From: Flavobacteriales bacterium
GTDB lineage: Bacteria > Bacteroidota > Bacteroidia > Flavobacteriales_F > PHOS-HE28
Direction of reading: 5' to 3'
DNA length: 64,000 bases
NCBI GenBank assembly: GCA_016717225.1
Contig: JADKGB010000003.1
Location: 124,001-188,000, forward strand
Shown here: positions 48,546-58,576 of the stretch, in pieces
Numbering within the stretch: position 1 is the stretch's first letter
How the letters are laid out: the number at the start of each line of letters is the position of its first letter
Notes under the pieces: generated by a model
Told to the model about the DNA's origin: nothing
Database searches by the model: none
What the model saw: the letters and a program-made list of their open reading frames with translations, nothing else
Position numbers and translations under genes: made by a program

Positions 48546-49274
48546 CTAGCGCACCCTCACCAGCGGAACCTTGCACAGCCCTCCGATCTTCTCGATATGC
48601 TGGTAGTCCACAGGATTCGGCCAGCGACCTCCCCAGGTCCAACCGCGTTGGCCCAAAAGCTTCAAGAAGTTGCCCCGTTTCAAAGTGCCCGGTTGCTTGG
48701 GGTCGTAACGGCCATTACTGGGTTTCACCATCGTACCACGGGAACTTTTACGCACGAATGGATTGAGCAAGGGGTTTATGTCTATGGCAGTGCCTTGGGC
48801 ATGTTTCGAAGGTGCCCCAGAGGTGGGTTTTCGGCGGTAGTTGAACGCAGAGGTGTTGTTGCTGGCCATCGAGCCAGTATCGTTCCAGCCGGTTGAATCG
48901 GAATTGAAACCATACCGGTTAATGGGGATCACCTTGGCGATGGGGAACGTGTCTCGCCGCAATCCTTCGAAGATCACTTTCACATCTTCCACCACACAGG
49001 CATGTACAAGCAGGATGCCTGAACAAAGGTTCTTCTTGTCCACCATCGTGCAGGCGTCATCAACAAAGGAGTAATACGTCACTTCGACCGGCACCAAATT
49101 GTCACGGACCCGCTTCTCCATGGGACCAAGTTTTCGCTCGATAATGCTGAGGTCGTGGGCGAGCCCGACGGTATCCGAATAGCTGCTATGGTGCTTTTGG
49201 CAGTAGCATCCGATCGCATGGCCCACCATCGACAACAGCACCCATACGCGCAACTCGCCAGCGCAACGGTTCAT
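48546..49274 (-). CDS. M15-family D-Ala-D-Ala carboxypeptidase-like metallopeptidase
   Basis: 242 aa from ATG 49274, overlapping the DUF6702 stop as ATGA. The zinc motif SKHAQGTAIDINP (residues about 155-167) supplies His and Asp ligands, and YQHIEK near residue 225 the last His, with GWTWGGRWPNPVD between them, as in Peptidase_M15_4 (VanY/endolysin-like). It has a weak hydrophobic N-terminus (VWVLLSMVGHAIGCYCQ) that may act as a signal. Peptidoglycan peptide trimming is likely. Co-transcription with DUF6702 is implied. Confidence 0.85.
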   Translation of the reverse strand: MNRCAGELRVWVLLSMVGHAIGCYCQKHHSSYSDTVGLAHDLSIIERKLGPMEKRVRDNLVPVEVTYYSFVDDACTMVDKKNLCSGILLVHACVVEDVKVIFEGLRRDTFPIAKVIPINRYGFNSDSTGWNDTGSMASNNTSAFNYRRKPTSGAPSKHAQGTAIDINPLLNPFVRKSSRGTMVKPSNGRYDPKQPGTLKRGNFLKLLGQRGWTWGGRWPNPVDYQHIEKIGGLCKVPLVRVR

Positions 49275-49754
49275 TTCCAACTGAACGTGAAACTCGATGA
49301 ACCGAGCGTGAAGTGTTGGGTGAGCGTGCGCCCGTCAGCTTCCAGATGTACGATGTTATCCTGCTCCGCGAAAACATCCTGCATCAAACTGTTGGATACG
49401 GACAAGTCATTCGCTGAAGACACTCCTTCCACCTGCAAGTAGCAGAACAAGTTCTCCCCTTCCAATTCCTTTCCGATCCATTTCCAACGGACCTCCTTAT
49501 CCTCCTGAAAAAGATGCAGGCGCTCATTGAAATACGCGTTCAACAAGCTATCCGCTTTCGGGCATTCCCTTTCCGATCCAAGCTTCAATTCGGCGATCGA
49601 TGCCAACGCATGCTCCACATCGTGCGCCGTCATCTGCCAAGTAAGATCGAGGCTCTGTTCCCGTGCTATTGTGACGAATAGTGAGAATAGAAACGAAGAA
49701 GTCGTGGGGCGCCGCAACCGACAATAGGCCTAGGGAAAGAAGCGCCGTCTTCAT
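49271..49754 (-). pseudogene. DUF6702-family secreted protein, one frameshift
   Basis: Reading from ATG 49754, MKTALLSLGLLSVAAPHDFF then VSILTIRHNSTGTE gives the usual DUF6702 start (signal peptide, then H-x-FYVSIT-type strand). At about 49660-49672 the frame shifts and continues QSLDLTWQMTAHDVEHALAS to FTFSWK and TGA 49271. Joined length is about 160 aa, normal. DUF6702 proteins are secreted, of unknown function, and typically sit next to an M1 peptidase gene, as here. A single missing base explains the break. Confidence 0.75.
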
Positions 49755-49807
49755 GGTCCACAAAGGTGGGCAACCGGAAGCGAGTTTCGATAACCGCTGG
49801 TTGCTCC

Positions 49808-49816
49808 TAATTTCGC
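49808..49816 (+). promoter_or_regulatory. Bacteroidota -7 element for the M1 peptidase
   Basis: TAATTTCGC ends 4 bases before ATG 49821, implying a leaderless transcript. Confidence 0.5.
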
Positions 49817-49820
49817 CATC

Positions 49821-52204
49821 ATGCCTCGTGCTCATCTCCTTTCCGGTTCCGCTTTATTGATCGCCTTCACAGTCGGCGCGCAAGATTCTCCTCGGTACGG
49901 CCGCGATAAATTCAGGCAGTTGGACCAGGAACTGCCCACGCCCAACGAACAGCGAACAGCCAGTGGCGCTCCAGGCCACGCCTATTGGCAAATGAAGGCG
50001 GACTACAACATCAGTGTAGAGATCGATGAGACTACCGGCCCAACTCCGAAACTGACAGGCAAGGAAACGATCACCTACCACAACCAAAGCCCGGACAAGC
50101 TGGACTACATCTGGCTACAGCTGGACCAGAACATCTTCGAGCCTGGCAGTGATGCCAATACCATCCGCACCAGCACCATTCCTGATAGTGTGAATTTCGA
50201 TCAGTTATCGAAATGGACCAAGCCCTTCGAAGGCGGCTACAAGATCACGGCCGTTAAGGATGCGAGCGGCGGCACGCTCAAGTACACCATCAACAAGACG
50301 ATGATGCGGATCGACCTGCCGAAACCACTTTCACCAGGTGGAACCTATGCGTTCACCGTGGAATGGTGGAACTGGATCAACGACCGCATGAAGGTGGGCG
50401 GCCGCGGCGGCTACGAATACTTCGAGGAGGAGGACAACTACATCTACACCATCGCGCAGTTCTACCCGCGCATGGCCGCCTACATGGATTACAGCGGCTG
50501 GATGCACAAGCAGTTCCTCGGCAATGGCGAGTTCACTTTGGACTTCGGTGACTATACGCTCAGCATCACGTTACCGGGTGATCATGTCGTGGCTTCAACC
50601 GGTGTATTGCAGAATGAGAGCGCAGTGCTCACGGCCGAACAACGTTCACGCTTGGCCAAGGCACGCACAGCCACCGCGCCGGTCTTCATCGTAACGCCCG
50701 ATGAAGCGAAGAAGAACGAGAACAAGTCAGCTGACGCGAAGAAGTCAGTGGGCAAGAAGACCTGGACCTATAAGGCCACCAACGTGCGCGATGTCGCCTT
50801 CGCCAATAGCCGCAAGTTCATGTGGGACGGCATGAACCAACCCGTCGGAGACCCTGCTCCGGGGTCACGAACGTGTTGTGCATGAGCTTCTACCCGAAGG
50901 AAGGCAATCCACTGTGGGAGATGTACAGCACCAAAGTGGTGGCGCACACGATCAAGACCTACAGCAAGTTCACGTGCGACTACATCTATCCGGTGGCGCA
51001 GAGCATCCACACCGATCGTATCGGTATGGAGTACCCGATGATCTGCTTCAACGGCGGGCGGCCGGAAAAAGACGGCACCTACAGCGAACGGACGAAGTAT
51101 GGCATGATCGGCGTGATCACGCACGAGGTCGGCCACAACTTCTTCCCGATGATCATCAACAGCGATGAGCGCCAGTGGACGTGGATGGACGAAGGCCTCA
51201 ACACCTTCGTGCAATACCTCACCGAGCAGGAGTGGGACCGCGACTATCCCAGCTGGCGCGGCAAGCCCCGCAACATCGTGGACTACATGAAGGGCGATCC
51301 GAACGCAGCACCGGACAAGGTGAAGGCGCGCATCGAACCGATCATGACCAACAGCGAGAGCCTGACGCAGTTCGGCAACAACGCCTACGGTAAGCCCTGC
51401 ACCGCGCTGAACATCCTGCGCGAGACCGTCATGGGCCGCGAGCTCTTCGACCACGCCTTCAAGACCTATTGCGAGCGCTGGAAATTCAAGCACCCCACAC
51501 CAGCAGACTTCTTCCGCAGCATGGAGGATGCCAGCGGCGTGGACCTCGACTGGTTCTGGCGCGGCTGGTTCTACACCACCGACCACGTGGACATCAGCAT
51601 CGAGAACCTCAAGTACAAGCGCATGGATCCACGCGATCCGTTGCAGGCGGAGAAATTCAAGCGCGATGACAAGTCACGCGAGGTGGCGGACATCAGCCGT
51701 GAGCGCAACAAGACCGACGTGGCGCAAGTGGTGGTAGAGCGCGATCCCAGCACGAAGGATTTCTATAACCGATATGATCCGATCACGGCTACCGAACGCG
51801 ACATGACCGAGTTCGAGAAGTGGAAGAAAGGCCTGAAGCCAGAAGAACTCGCCCTGCTGAACGAGGACCTGCACTTGTACGAACTCTCCTTCAAGAACAT
51901 CGGTGGCCTGGTGATGCCTGTGATCCTGGAATGGGAGTACGCCGACGGCACCAAGGAAACCGAGCGCATCCCCGCTGAGATCTGGAAGACCGCCGATGAA
52001 GTGAGCAAGGTCTTCGTGAAGCGCAAAGAGGTGAAGAGCGTGACGCTCGATCCCTTCCTCGAAACTGCGGACTGCGACCTGAACAACAACAGCTGGCCTC
52101 CGAAGATGGCACCTACTCGCTTCGACATTTTCAAAGAGCAGAAGTGGAGCATGCCCAACCCGATGCAATTGGAACGGAAGCAGGGGGAGGTGAAGGGACA
52201 GTAA
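49821..52204 (+). CDS. M1-family aminopeptidase, one frameshift
   Basis: About 794 aa in two frames joined near 50862-50870. Signal peptide MPRAHLLSGSALLIAFTVGAQ; the N-terminal M1 beta domain has LTGKETITYHNQSPDKLDYIW; the catalytic zinc motif is ITHEVGHNFFP with the third ligand in WTWMDEGLNTFVQY. The substrate Gly-x-Met-Glu-Asn-like motif is replaced by MEYPMICFNGG. A helical C-terminal region follows. It hydrolyses N-terminal residues from peptides in the periplasm. The break (CTCCGGGGTCACG) lies in a C/G-run; upstream and downstream parts are otherwise intact. Confidence 0.9.
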
Positions 52205-52208
52205 GCCT

Positions 52209-53074
52209 TCAACGAATGACCCATAGCCGCTTCGGCTCCAACCGGAAACGCACCTCATTCCCGACCTCCAGGGCTCGCCATCCAGATGCGCCAGTGTTCC
52301 TGCCTGGTGCACCGTGGCCTCACGCGTAACGATGTTCTTGATGTACTTGCTCCGGTCCGCGCGCTCCGTATAGACATCGTAAAAAGCTTTCAGAAGCGGG
52401 ATCATTGGCGGCTTCGCGACAAGCCGTAGTTCAGCCAACCCATCATCCGGAGCAGACCCAGGACTTATGATCGCTCCGTTCCCGAACTCGCGTGTATTGC
52501 AGAACACGAGCATCAGCACATGTGCTTCCAGTGTTTCGTTGTTCGCTTTGACCACTACACGCATGGGCTTCGCACCCATGATCTCCTTCAACACGATCTT
52601 CAGGTAACCGCTCATGCCCCGGCCTTCGCTCTTATCGAAAGCATGTGCAACGCGCGCATCGAACCCGATACCAGCGGTGCCCAGGAAGAGATGGTCATTC
52701 AAGTAACACACATCCATCAGGCTCGCGCTGCCGGTGAAAGCAACTCGTAGAGCATCCTCTGGCTTCAACGGCAGTTTCTGCGACCGTGCATAACCGTTCC
52801 CGCTGCCCATGGCCACTACGCCCAATGGAACGGCGGTGCCCACCAGTCCAGCTGCGATGGCGTTCAAGGTTCCATCTCCCCCAACACTGATCACGCGGTC
52901 TTGTCCTGCTGCTACGGCTTCTTTCGCCAGCTCGGTTCCATGACCAGGACCATCGATCACCTTCTCGATGAGCTCTATCCCATGCTTTTGAGCAAGTCTT
53001 CCTGCAGCGTCAAGAACGGTCATCGCTCTGCGCTTCCCGCTGCGCGGGTTCAGGATCAATGTCGCCTTCATCAT
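52209..53074 (-). CDS. Diacylglycerol/sphingosine-kinase-like protein (YegS/DgkB family), one frameshift
   Basis: About 288 aa. Residues 1-265 read in one frame: TLILNPRSGKR, VISVGGDGTLNAIAAGL (the kinase GGDGT motif), GVVAMGSGNGYARS, VCYLNDHLFLGTAGIGFDA, NTREFGNGAIISPGS. After AHLDGEP (about 52275) the expected EVGNEVRFRLEPKRLWVIR continues one frame over and stops at TGA 52209. Without that correction the frame would run 530 bases antisense into the M1 gene, which is unlikely. The family phosphorylates diacylglycerol or related lipids with ATP. It starts 4 bases inside the next upstream gene's stop region. Confidence 0.85.
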
Positions 53075-54957
53075 TCCTTTATCACCATGTCGCGTTCCAG
53101 CAAATGTGTGTTGAATTGCTGCACAGATGCCTGCAATAGGCGATGAGCGGCTTCAAGATCGAACGCTGTGGGCAAGGTCTTCTCCTCTGGCTTCCACGTG
53201 CTACCAATGCCATCGTGCCAAAGGATCTTCGTACCATCACTGCGCAACTGAACACGGGGTGTAACCATTAGCCAGGTCGCATTGCCTTCGCTGATCGCCG
53301 CAGGTGGCCGTTCAATGCGCAGGGTACTGCTACCGAACGAGAAGAAAGGCCTGGCGTATCCGATAAGGTCGAGAACCGTCGGCAGAATGTCGATCTGTTG
53401 GGTCGTACGCACATCAGCTTGAGGTGCAATAACTCCGGGCATGTAATAGACCATCGGTATCCAGAAGTCGTATGCCGAACCACTCTGTTCACCGTTCCGT
53501 TCCAGATCGGCCGTGTGATCAGCGGTGATCACGAACAGCGTATTGGCGAACCAGGGCATGTTGTGAGCGGTCGCAAAGAACTCACGCAATGCATTGTCAG
53601 CATACTTCAGCGTTGGGTGAATGGTGAGTTTGCCCCCTGCGAAGCGCTTCGCATCAGCCTCCGGCAGTTTGTAAGGGTGGTGGGAACTGAGTGTGAAGAC
53701 CGAACTCATGAACGGCTGCTTCTCCTTGTTCAGCTCGTTGGCATAGAACTGAAGAAAAGGCTGATCACGAATACCCCAGATACCGTCGTCATGATCTTCG
53801 TGCGGATACTCGTTCCGTCCAACGTATCGCTGAAAACCCGCTGATCGTGCGAAAGCATCAAAACCCATCGTCCCATTATTCCCGCCGTGGTAAAAACTTG
53901 TGCTGTAGCCCTCTGCAGCGAGGAGATCCGGCAACGCAGTGAACGGCGCATCGGCGTATGGCGAAGTGGTGAACGCCTCTTCCATCATCTTCGGCATGCT
54001 CGCTATGATCGCGGGCAGTCCGTCAATACTCCGGCGACCGTTGGCGTGCGCTTGTGTGTAGTACAAACCCTTCCCCATAAGCGAATCCAGAAAAGGCATA
54101 TAGCCTTCTCTACCGCCGTTCAGCAAACTGCTGTATGTGCCACTGAAACTTTCCAACACGATAACCACCACGTTGGGACGACCCGGAACCAATTTGTTCT
54201 GTCCGTAAAAGTGGACCACAGGCCATATCCTGTCCGCTTCGGCCTGTGGCATGAACTCGCGTTTTTCGATAGTCGGTTTGCCAATGCTCGTCATTACCGT
54301 AAAAGGCGAATTGAGAACCAACGGCATGTACGCTGGAGATGAGTAGGAACTCGCGTCAAGCACCGCAAGTGGCATGTACTGAAGGCCGCCACGTGAGCAC
54401 AGCACAACGAGCAACACCACACCAATTCGCCAGAGCCACCATGGCTTTTCGGGTACCGAAGGCCATCTTCTTGATGCGATGCGGTATCCGAGATCCGCCA
54501 AGACGATAGAAACGATGAAGATCACAACCACATACCAGAAGTCCTTCGCGAACACCGGGGCCAAGTGTGCGAGATCATCACCTCCGCTGGCTATACCGAA
54601 GAGGTCCGCAGTGCTTCGCTTCAGCGTGAACTTGTAATACTCCAGATCGGTGCAATTGAGGAAAAAGCAGAACACATTGCTCACGTGGAAAAGGGATCTC
54701 TGCACCACGTGGAACCAACCGTGCAGGACCGGTCTCACAAGCATGGACAGGATCCACGGACTGTACAACCAAGCGATCGCACTGGCATCGAATCGAATTC
54801 CACCGATGAACGCACTGAACGGCGGCTCTGGGAAACCGTCCTGGTTCAATAAGAAGAACGCAATGCGGTGCAGGAAGAAAACCGCTGCCACCGTGCCCAA
54901 GGTGGCCACGATGCGGAAGAAAGGGTTGAAGGACCCTGTGGTTGCGTTGCCAGCCAT
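53071..54957 (-). CDS. LTA-synthase-like membrane sulfatase-fold protein
   Basis: 628 aa from ATG 54957 (MAGNATTGSFNPFFR). The frame is open to 55500, but that part is antisense to the E1 gene and unlike the family. Four to five TM segments (to residue about 210) precede a sulfatase-fold domain with VVIVLESFSGTYSS (metal-binding Glu), HANGRRSIDGLPAI (nucleophile Ser where LtaS has Thr), HGGNNGTMGFD and FVITADHTAD (Asp-His metal ligands). Relatives transfer phosphoglycerol or phosphoethanolamine to envelope polymers. In Gram-negatives the substrate is usually unknown. Its stop overlaps the kinase-like gene's start, linking lipid head-group chemistry and lipid phosphorylation. Confidence 0.88.
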   Translation of the reverse strand: MAGNATTGSFNPFFRIVATLGTVAAVFFLHRIAFFLLNQDGFPEPPFSAFIGGIRFDASAIAWLYSPWILSMLVRPVLHGWFHVVQRSLFHVSNVFCFFLNCTDLEYYKFTLKRSTADLFGIASGGDDLAHLAPVFAKDFWYVVVIFIVSIVLADLGYRIASRRWPSVPEKPWWLWRIGVVLLVVLCSRGGLQYMPLAVLDASSYSSPAYMPLVLNSPFTVMTSIGKPTIEKREFMPQAEADRIWPVVHFYGQNKLVPGRPNVVVIVLESFSGTYSSLLNGGREGYMPFLDSLMGKGLYYTQAHANGRRSIDGLPAIIASMPKMMEEAFTTSPYADAPFTALPDLLAAEGYSTSFYHGGNNGTMGFDAFARSAGFQRYVGRNEYPHEDHDDGIWGIRDQPFLQFYANELNKEKQPFMSSVFTLSSHHPYKLPEADAKRFAGGKLTIHPTLKYADNALREFFATAHNMPWFANTLFVITADHTADLERNGEQSGSAYDFWIPMVYYMPGVIAPQADVRTTQQIDILPTVLDLIGYARPFFSFGSSTLRIERPPAAISEGNATWLMVTPRVQLRSDGTKILWHDGIGSTWKPEEKTLPTAFDLEAAHRLLQASVQQFNTHLLERDMVIKE

Positions 54958-55057
54958 TCGTGAAGCCTGCGAACCTAAGAAACCCTTGGCGGTGAAAGTC
55001 CACAACAAGTGTTGGCATCCTCTCCCCCATGTCCATTTCCGCATGCTTGGCCACCGG

Positions 55058-55066
55058 TACTTTTGC
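55058..55066 (+). promoter_or_regulatory. Bacteroidota -7 element for E1 alpha/beta
   Basis: TACTTTTGC, 48 bases upstream of ATG 55114. Confidence 0.55.
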
Positions 55067-55113
55067 CCAACCGCAAGCATGCAAGGCCGTTGTCGAGCTG
55101 CGGAGCGAAACCC

Positions 55114-57135
55114 ATGACCATCGAAGCCATAGACAAGAAACAACTCGCCTTTGAGCGCGGCAAACTGAGCAATACTGAGCTGCTGGACATCTACGAGCAC
55201 CTGCTTCGTCCTCGCCTTATCGAGGAGAAAATGCTCAGCATGCTCCGTCAAGGCCGCATCAGCAAGTGGTTCAGTGGTATCGGGCAAGAGGCGGTCGCCG
55301 TGGGTGCGGCTTTGGCCATGCACCCCGATGAGTATATCCTCCCGATGCACCGCAATCTGGGCACCTTCACTTCGCGTGGTGTTCCAATGGCAAGGCTCTT
55401 CAGCCAATTCCAAGGGCGTGCCAACGGTTTCACCAAAGGCCGCGATCGCAGTTTCCACTTCGGGACACAGGAATACAAATTGGTGGGCATGATCAGCCAC
55501 TTGGGGCCGCAGCTCGGCGTGGCCGATGGCATCGCGCTAGCGCACAAGCTGCGCGAAGAGAAGAAGTGTACGCTCGTATTCACCGGTGATGGTGCAACGA
55601 GCGAAGGCGACTTCCACGAGAGTGTGAATACCGCAGCTGTGTGGAACCTGCCGGTGATCATTGTGATCGAGAACAATGGCTACGGCCTGAGCACGCCCAG
55701 CGATGAGCAGTTCAAATGCGAACTGCTTTCGGACAAGGCCATTGGCTACGGCATGGAAAGCCGCGTGGTAGCGGGCAACAACATCCTCGATGTGATCCAC
55801 ACGCTGCGCGAGGTGAGCGAGAGCATTCGCCAGAACCCGCGTCCTGTTCTTGTAGAGTGCATGACCTTCCGCATGAGAGGTCACGAGGAAGCGAGCGGCA
55901 CGAAGTACGTGCCACAAGAGCTTTTCGACGCCTGGGAGAAGAAAGATCCTGTGATGAACTACGAGCGTTGGCTCATGAATACCGGCCTGTTGAACGAACC
56001 GGACATGAACGGCATGCGCAAAAAGATCAAGGGCGAGATCGCCGAAGCGGTCGAGATCGCGTTCGCCGAACCGCCCATCACCGTGGATCTTTCTACGGAA
56101 CTGAGCGATGTGTATGCGAAGCCCATCGTGCAAAGCAGTATGAATTCGAAAGGACCAAGTGTGACAGCTCAAGGTCCCGAGAAACGTTTTATCGAAGCGA
56201 TCACAGAAGGCATGCGCGAGAGCATGCGGAAGTTCCCGAACTTGGTGCTCATGGGTCAGGACATCGCCGAATATGGTGGTGCGTTCAAAGTGACCGACGG
56301 CTTTGTGGCGGAGTTCGGCAAGGGCCGTGTCCGGAACACGCCGCTGTGTGAAAGCGCCATTCTCGGTGCAGGGCTAGGCCTCAGCATCAACGGCATGAAG
56401 GCGATGGTGGAAATGCAGTTCGCCGATTTCGTGACGGAGGGCATGACACAGATCATCAACAACTACGCGAAGGCGCATTGGCGCTGGGGACAGAATGCTG
56501 ACGTGGTCGTACGAATGCCGACAGGGGCCGGATCAGGGGCTGGGCCGTTCCACAGCCAGAGCAATGAGGCGTGGTTCGTGAAGACGCCTGGATTGAAAGT
56601 GGTGTACCCGGCTTTCCCTGCTGACGCAAAAGGCCTGCTTTGTTCAGCCTTCGAGGATCCCGATCCGGTGATCTACTTCGAACACAAGAACCTCTATCGC
56701 TCACTGACCGGTCCGGTTCCCGATGGTTGGTACACTGTGCCCATCGGCGAAGCGGCACTTCTGCGCGAAGGCACAAACCTTACCATCATCACCTACGGCA
56801 TGGGTGTGCATTGGGCGCTCGCTGAACTCGATGCGACGAAGATCAGCGCAGACCTTATAGACCTTCGCACGCTCCTTCCCTGGCATAAGGAACTCGTCCT
56901 CGAAAGCGTGAAGAAAACCGGCAAGGCTCTCGTGCTTCACGAAGACACGCTAACGTGCGGCATCGGTGGAGAGATCGCCGCGGTGATCAACGAAGAGTGC
57001 TTCCACTACCTCGATGCCCCCGTGATGCGGGTGGCTTCGTTGGATACACCGATCCCTTTCGATACCGGATTGGAGCAGCAGTTCCTGGCGAAGGGGAGAT
57101 TGAGGGAGGCATTGGAGAGGTTGAGCAAGTACTGA
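55114..57135 (+). CDS. 2-oxo acid dehydrogenase E1, fused alpha and beta subunits
   Basis: 673 aa from ATG 55114 (MTIEAIDKKQL); the frame is open to 55009 but lies in the leader. The alpha part (about 1-330) has LYGEAV-like GQEAVAVGAALAM and the thiamine-diphosphate motif TGDGATSEGDFHESVNTAAV ... IVIENNGYG. The beta part (about 350-673) has LMGQDIAEYGGAFKVT, FGKGRVRNTPLCESAILG, ADFVTEGMTQIINNYAK and DLRTLLPWHKE. The fused form is common in Bacteroidota and serves as pyruvate or branched-chain 2-oxo acid E1; which cannot be told from this gene alone. E2 and E3 are not in the window. Confidence 0.92.
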   Translation: MTIEAIDKKQLAFERGKLSNTELLDIYEHLLRPRLIEEKMLSMLRQGRISKWFSGIGQEAVAVGAALAMHPDEYILPMHRNLGTFTSRGVPMARLFSQFQGRANGFTKGRDRSFHFGTQEYKLVGMISHLGPQLGVADGIALAHKLREEKKCTLVFTGDGATSEGDFHESVNTAAVWNLPVIIVIENNGYGLSTPSDEQFKCELLSDKAIGYGMESRVVAGNNILDVIHTLREVSESIRQNPRPVLVECMTFRMRGHEEASGTKYVPQELFDAWEKKDPVMNYERWLMNTGLLNEPDMNGMRKKIKGEIAEAVEIAFAEPPITVDLSTELSDVYAKPIVQSSMNSKGPSVTAQGPEKRFIEAITEGMRESMRKFPNLVLMGQDIAEYGGAFKVTDGFVAEFGKGRVRNTPLCESAILGAGLGLSINGMKAMVEMQFADFVTEGMTQIINNYAKAHWRWGQNADVVVRMPTGAGSGAGPFHSQSNEAWFVKTPGLKVVYPAFPADAKGLLCSAFEDPDPVIYFEHKNLYRSLTGPVPDGWYTVPIGEAALLREGTNLTIITYGMGVHWALAELDATKISADLIDLRTLLPWHKELVLESVKKTGKALVLHEDTLTCGIGGEIAAVINEECFHYLDAPVMRVASLDTPIPFDTGLEQQFLAKGRLREALERLSKY

Positions 57136-57332
57136 TCGCCCGATCTATCCGTAGTCAAGCCGTTGCTTTCGATCACATTCCAATAGAACCGAACGTGCTG
57201 CGATCTCGCAGCTCTTGTGCGTCCCTGACCATTTATCAACAAAAACCTTGTCCGTATGGGAAGTTGATACCTTGGCAATTGTGCGTTCGATATTGACGTC
57301 GTGCGTCTCGTTGACCCCTCAAACCATCTCCC

Positions 57333-58553
57333 ATGAAGCGTCTTCTTTCCCCTGGTCGCTCGATCTCGAACTATGTGATCGCATTGATAGCGTTGGCCTC
57401 TGGAACAGGCTACGGCCTGGTAGGTAGTGAAGCGACTTCACGCGAATTGGATCTGCTCGCATGTTCATCGGCAGTGGTTGTGCCAGATCGCGGAGTCTCT
57501 GAAGATCTTCCCGCTGCGGACTTTACGGTTTCCGTGAATGCTGTTCCGTTGGCATGGCAAATTGGAGGCGTCAACAACCCACCGCTCACGATGAGCCGAG
57601 GTGTTTCCTACACGATCGATCTGAACGCTGTCATCAGCGCCCATCCGTTCGTGATCAACTCCAACGCGGCCAATGCAGGTGGAACTGTCTACGCCGGTCC
57701 GGCCTCCGCCACCACGATCTTCTTTACACCGGATTTCGTGATGCCATCCACGATCTACTACCACTGCATGGTCCATTTCACCTCTATGGTGGGAACGATC
57801 ACACTGGTCACGCCACCCATACAACTCTCGATCAAGGCATTTCTGGAAGGCGCCTATAACACAGGCTCATTGGACATGAACGACGACCTGCGCTCGGCTG
57901 GCTTGGTACCACCCACGGAACCATACACGGACCTCGGGTATGAATACGCCAGCGGCGGTGGAGAGACCGTTTCTCCTGCGGTCCTTTCGATAGTGGGCAA
58001 CAATGCGGTGGTCGATTGGGTGCTTGTTGAATTGAGGGATATGAGCGACCCTACTGTGGTACTTCAATCCAGGGCAGGCTTGATCCAAGCGGACGGCGAT
58101 GTAGTAGCACCAAGCGGAGGAACGCCTATGCTTTTCACCCTTGCGGGCGGGGAATATTATGTTGCATTGCGTCACAGAAGCCACTTGGGTATTATGACAC
58201 AGAACCCTGTGACACTTTCCAGTGTCGCGACACCCATTGACTTCACCTTGCTTTCAACGAGCACCTTCGGCACGGCAGCACGGAAAACGATCGGCACTGT
58301 CCAAGCGCTGTGGATGGGTGACTCGAATTTTGACGGTATTCTTTCCTACACTGGTTTGGGGAATGATCGCGACCCTATTCTGCTGAGCGTTGGAAGTACC
58401 ACGCCGAACAACACAGCGAATGGTTATTTGGCAACGGACCTGAACATGAACGGCACGGCCGGTTACACTGGTGGAATGAATGACCGTGACCCGATCCTGG
58501 TGAACGTAGGCAGCACTACACCTAACAATACCCGGACGCAACAACTACCCTGA
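57333..58553 (+). CDS. Secreted cupredoxin-domain protein with surface-adhesin-like C-terminal region
   Basis: 406 aa. A signal-like N-terminus (residues about 13-30) is followed by a cupredoxin-like domain (about 60-155) with HPFVI and YYHCMVHFTSMVG, giving the His, Cys-x2-His-x3-Met set of a type 1 copper site. A second part begins IKAFLEGAYNTGSLDMNDDLR, common in Bacteroidota surface proteins, with VDWVLVELRD and YYVALRHRSHLGIM. The C-terminus holds two MGDSNFDG.YTG.GNDRDPIL repeats. I see no obvious T9SS tail. It could carry copper or simply reuse the fold. Confidence 0.75.
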   Translation: MKRLLSPGRSISNYVIALIALASGTGYGLVGSEATSRELDLLACSSAVVVPDRGVSEDLPAADFTVSVNAVPLAWQIGGVNNPPLTMSRGVSYTIDLNAVISAHPFVINSNAANAGGTVYAGPASATTIFFTPDFVMPSTIYYHCMVHFTSMVGTITLVTPPIQLSIKAFLEGAYNTGSLDMNDDLRSAGLVPPTEPYTDLGYEYASGGGETVSPAVLSIVGNNAVVDWVLVELRDMSDPTVVLQSRAGLIQADGDVVAPSGGTPMLFTLAGGEYYVALRHRSHLGIMTQNPVTLSSVATPIDFTLLSTSTFGTAARKTIGTVQALWMGDSNFDGILSYTGLGNDRDPILLSVGSTTPNNTANGYLATDLNMNGTAGYTGGMNDRDPILVNVGSTTPNNTRTQQLP

Positions 58554-58576
58554 AAAGGAAACAGGGCTCGAGAAAC

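Noticed and set aside
46358..48642. Extended start of the CHU_C gene at 48642
   Set aside because: A good signal peptide begins at 48300; the added part has no secreted-protein features.
51674..52208. C-terminal extension of the lipid-kinase-like frame antisense to the M1 gene
   Set aside because: The family-typical C-terminus appears one frame over and ends at 52209; the extension is a frameshift artefact.
54958..55500. N-terminal extension of the LTA-synthase-like frame
   Set aside because: It lies antisense to the E1 alpha coding region and lacks membrane or family features.
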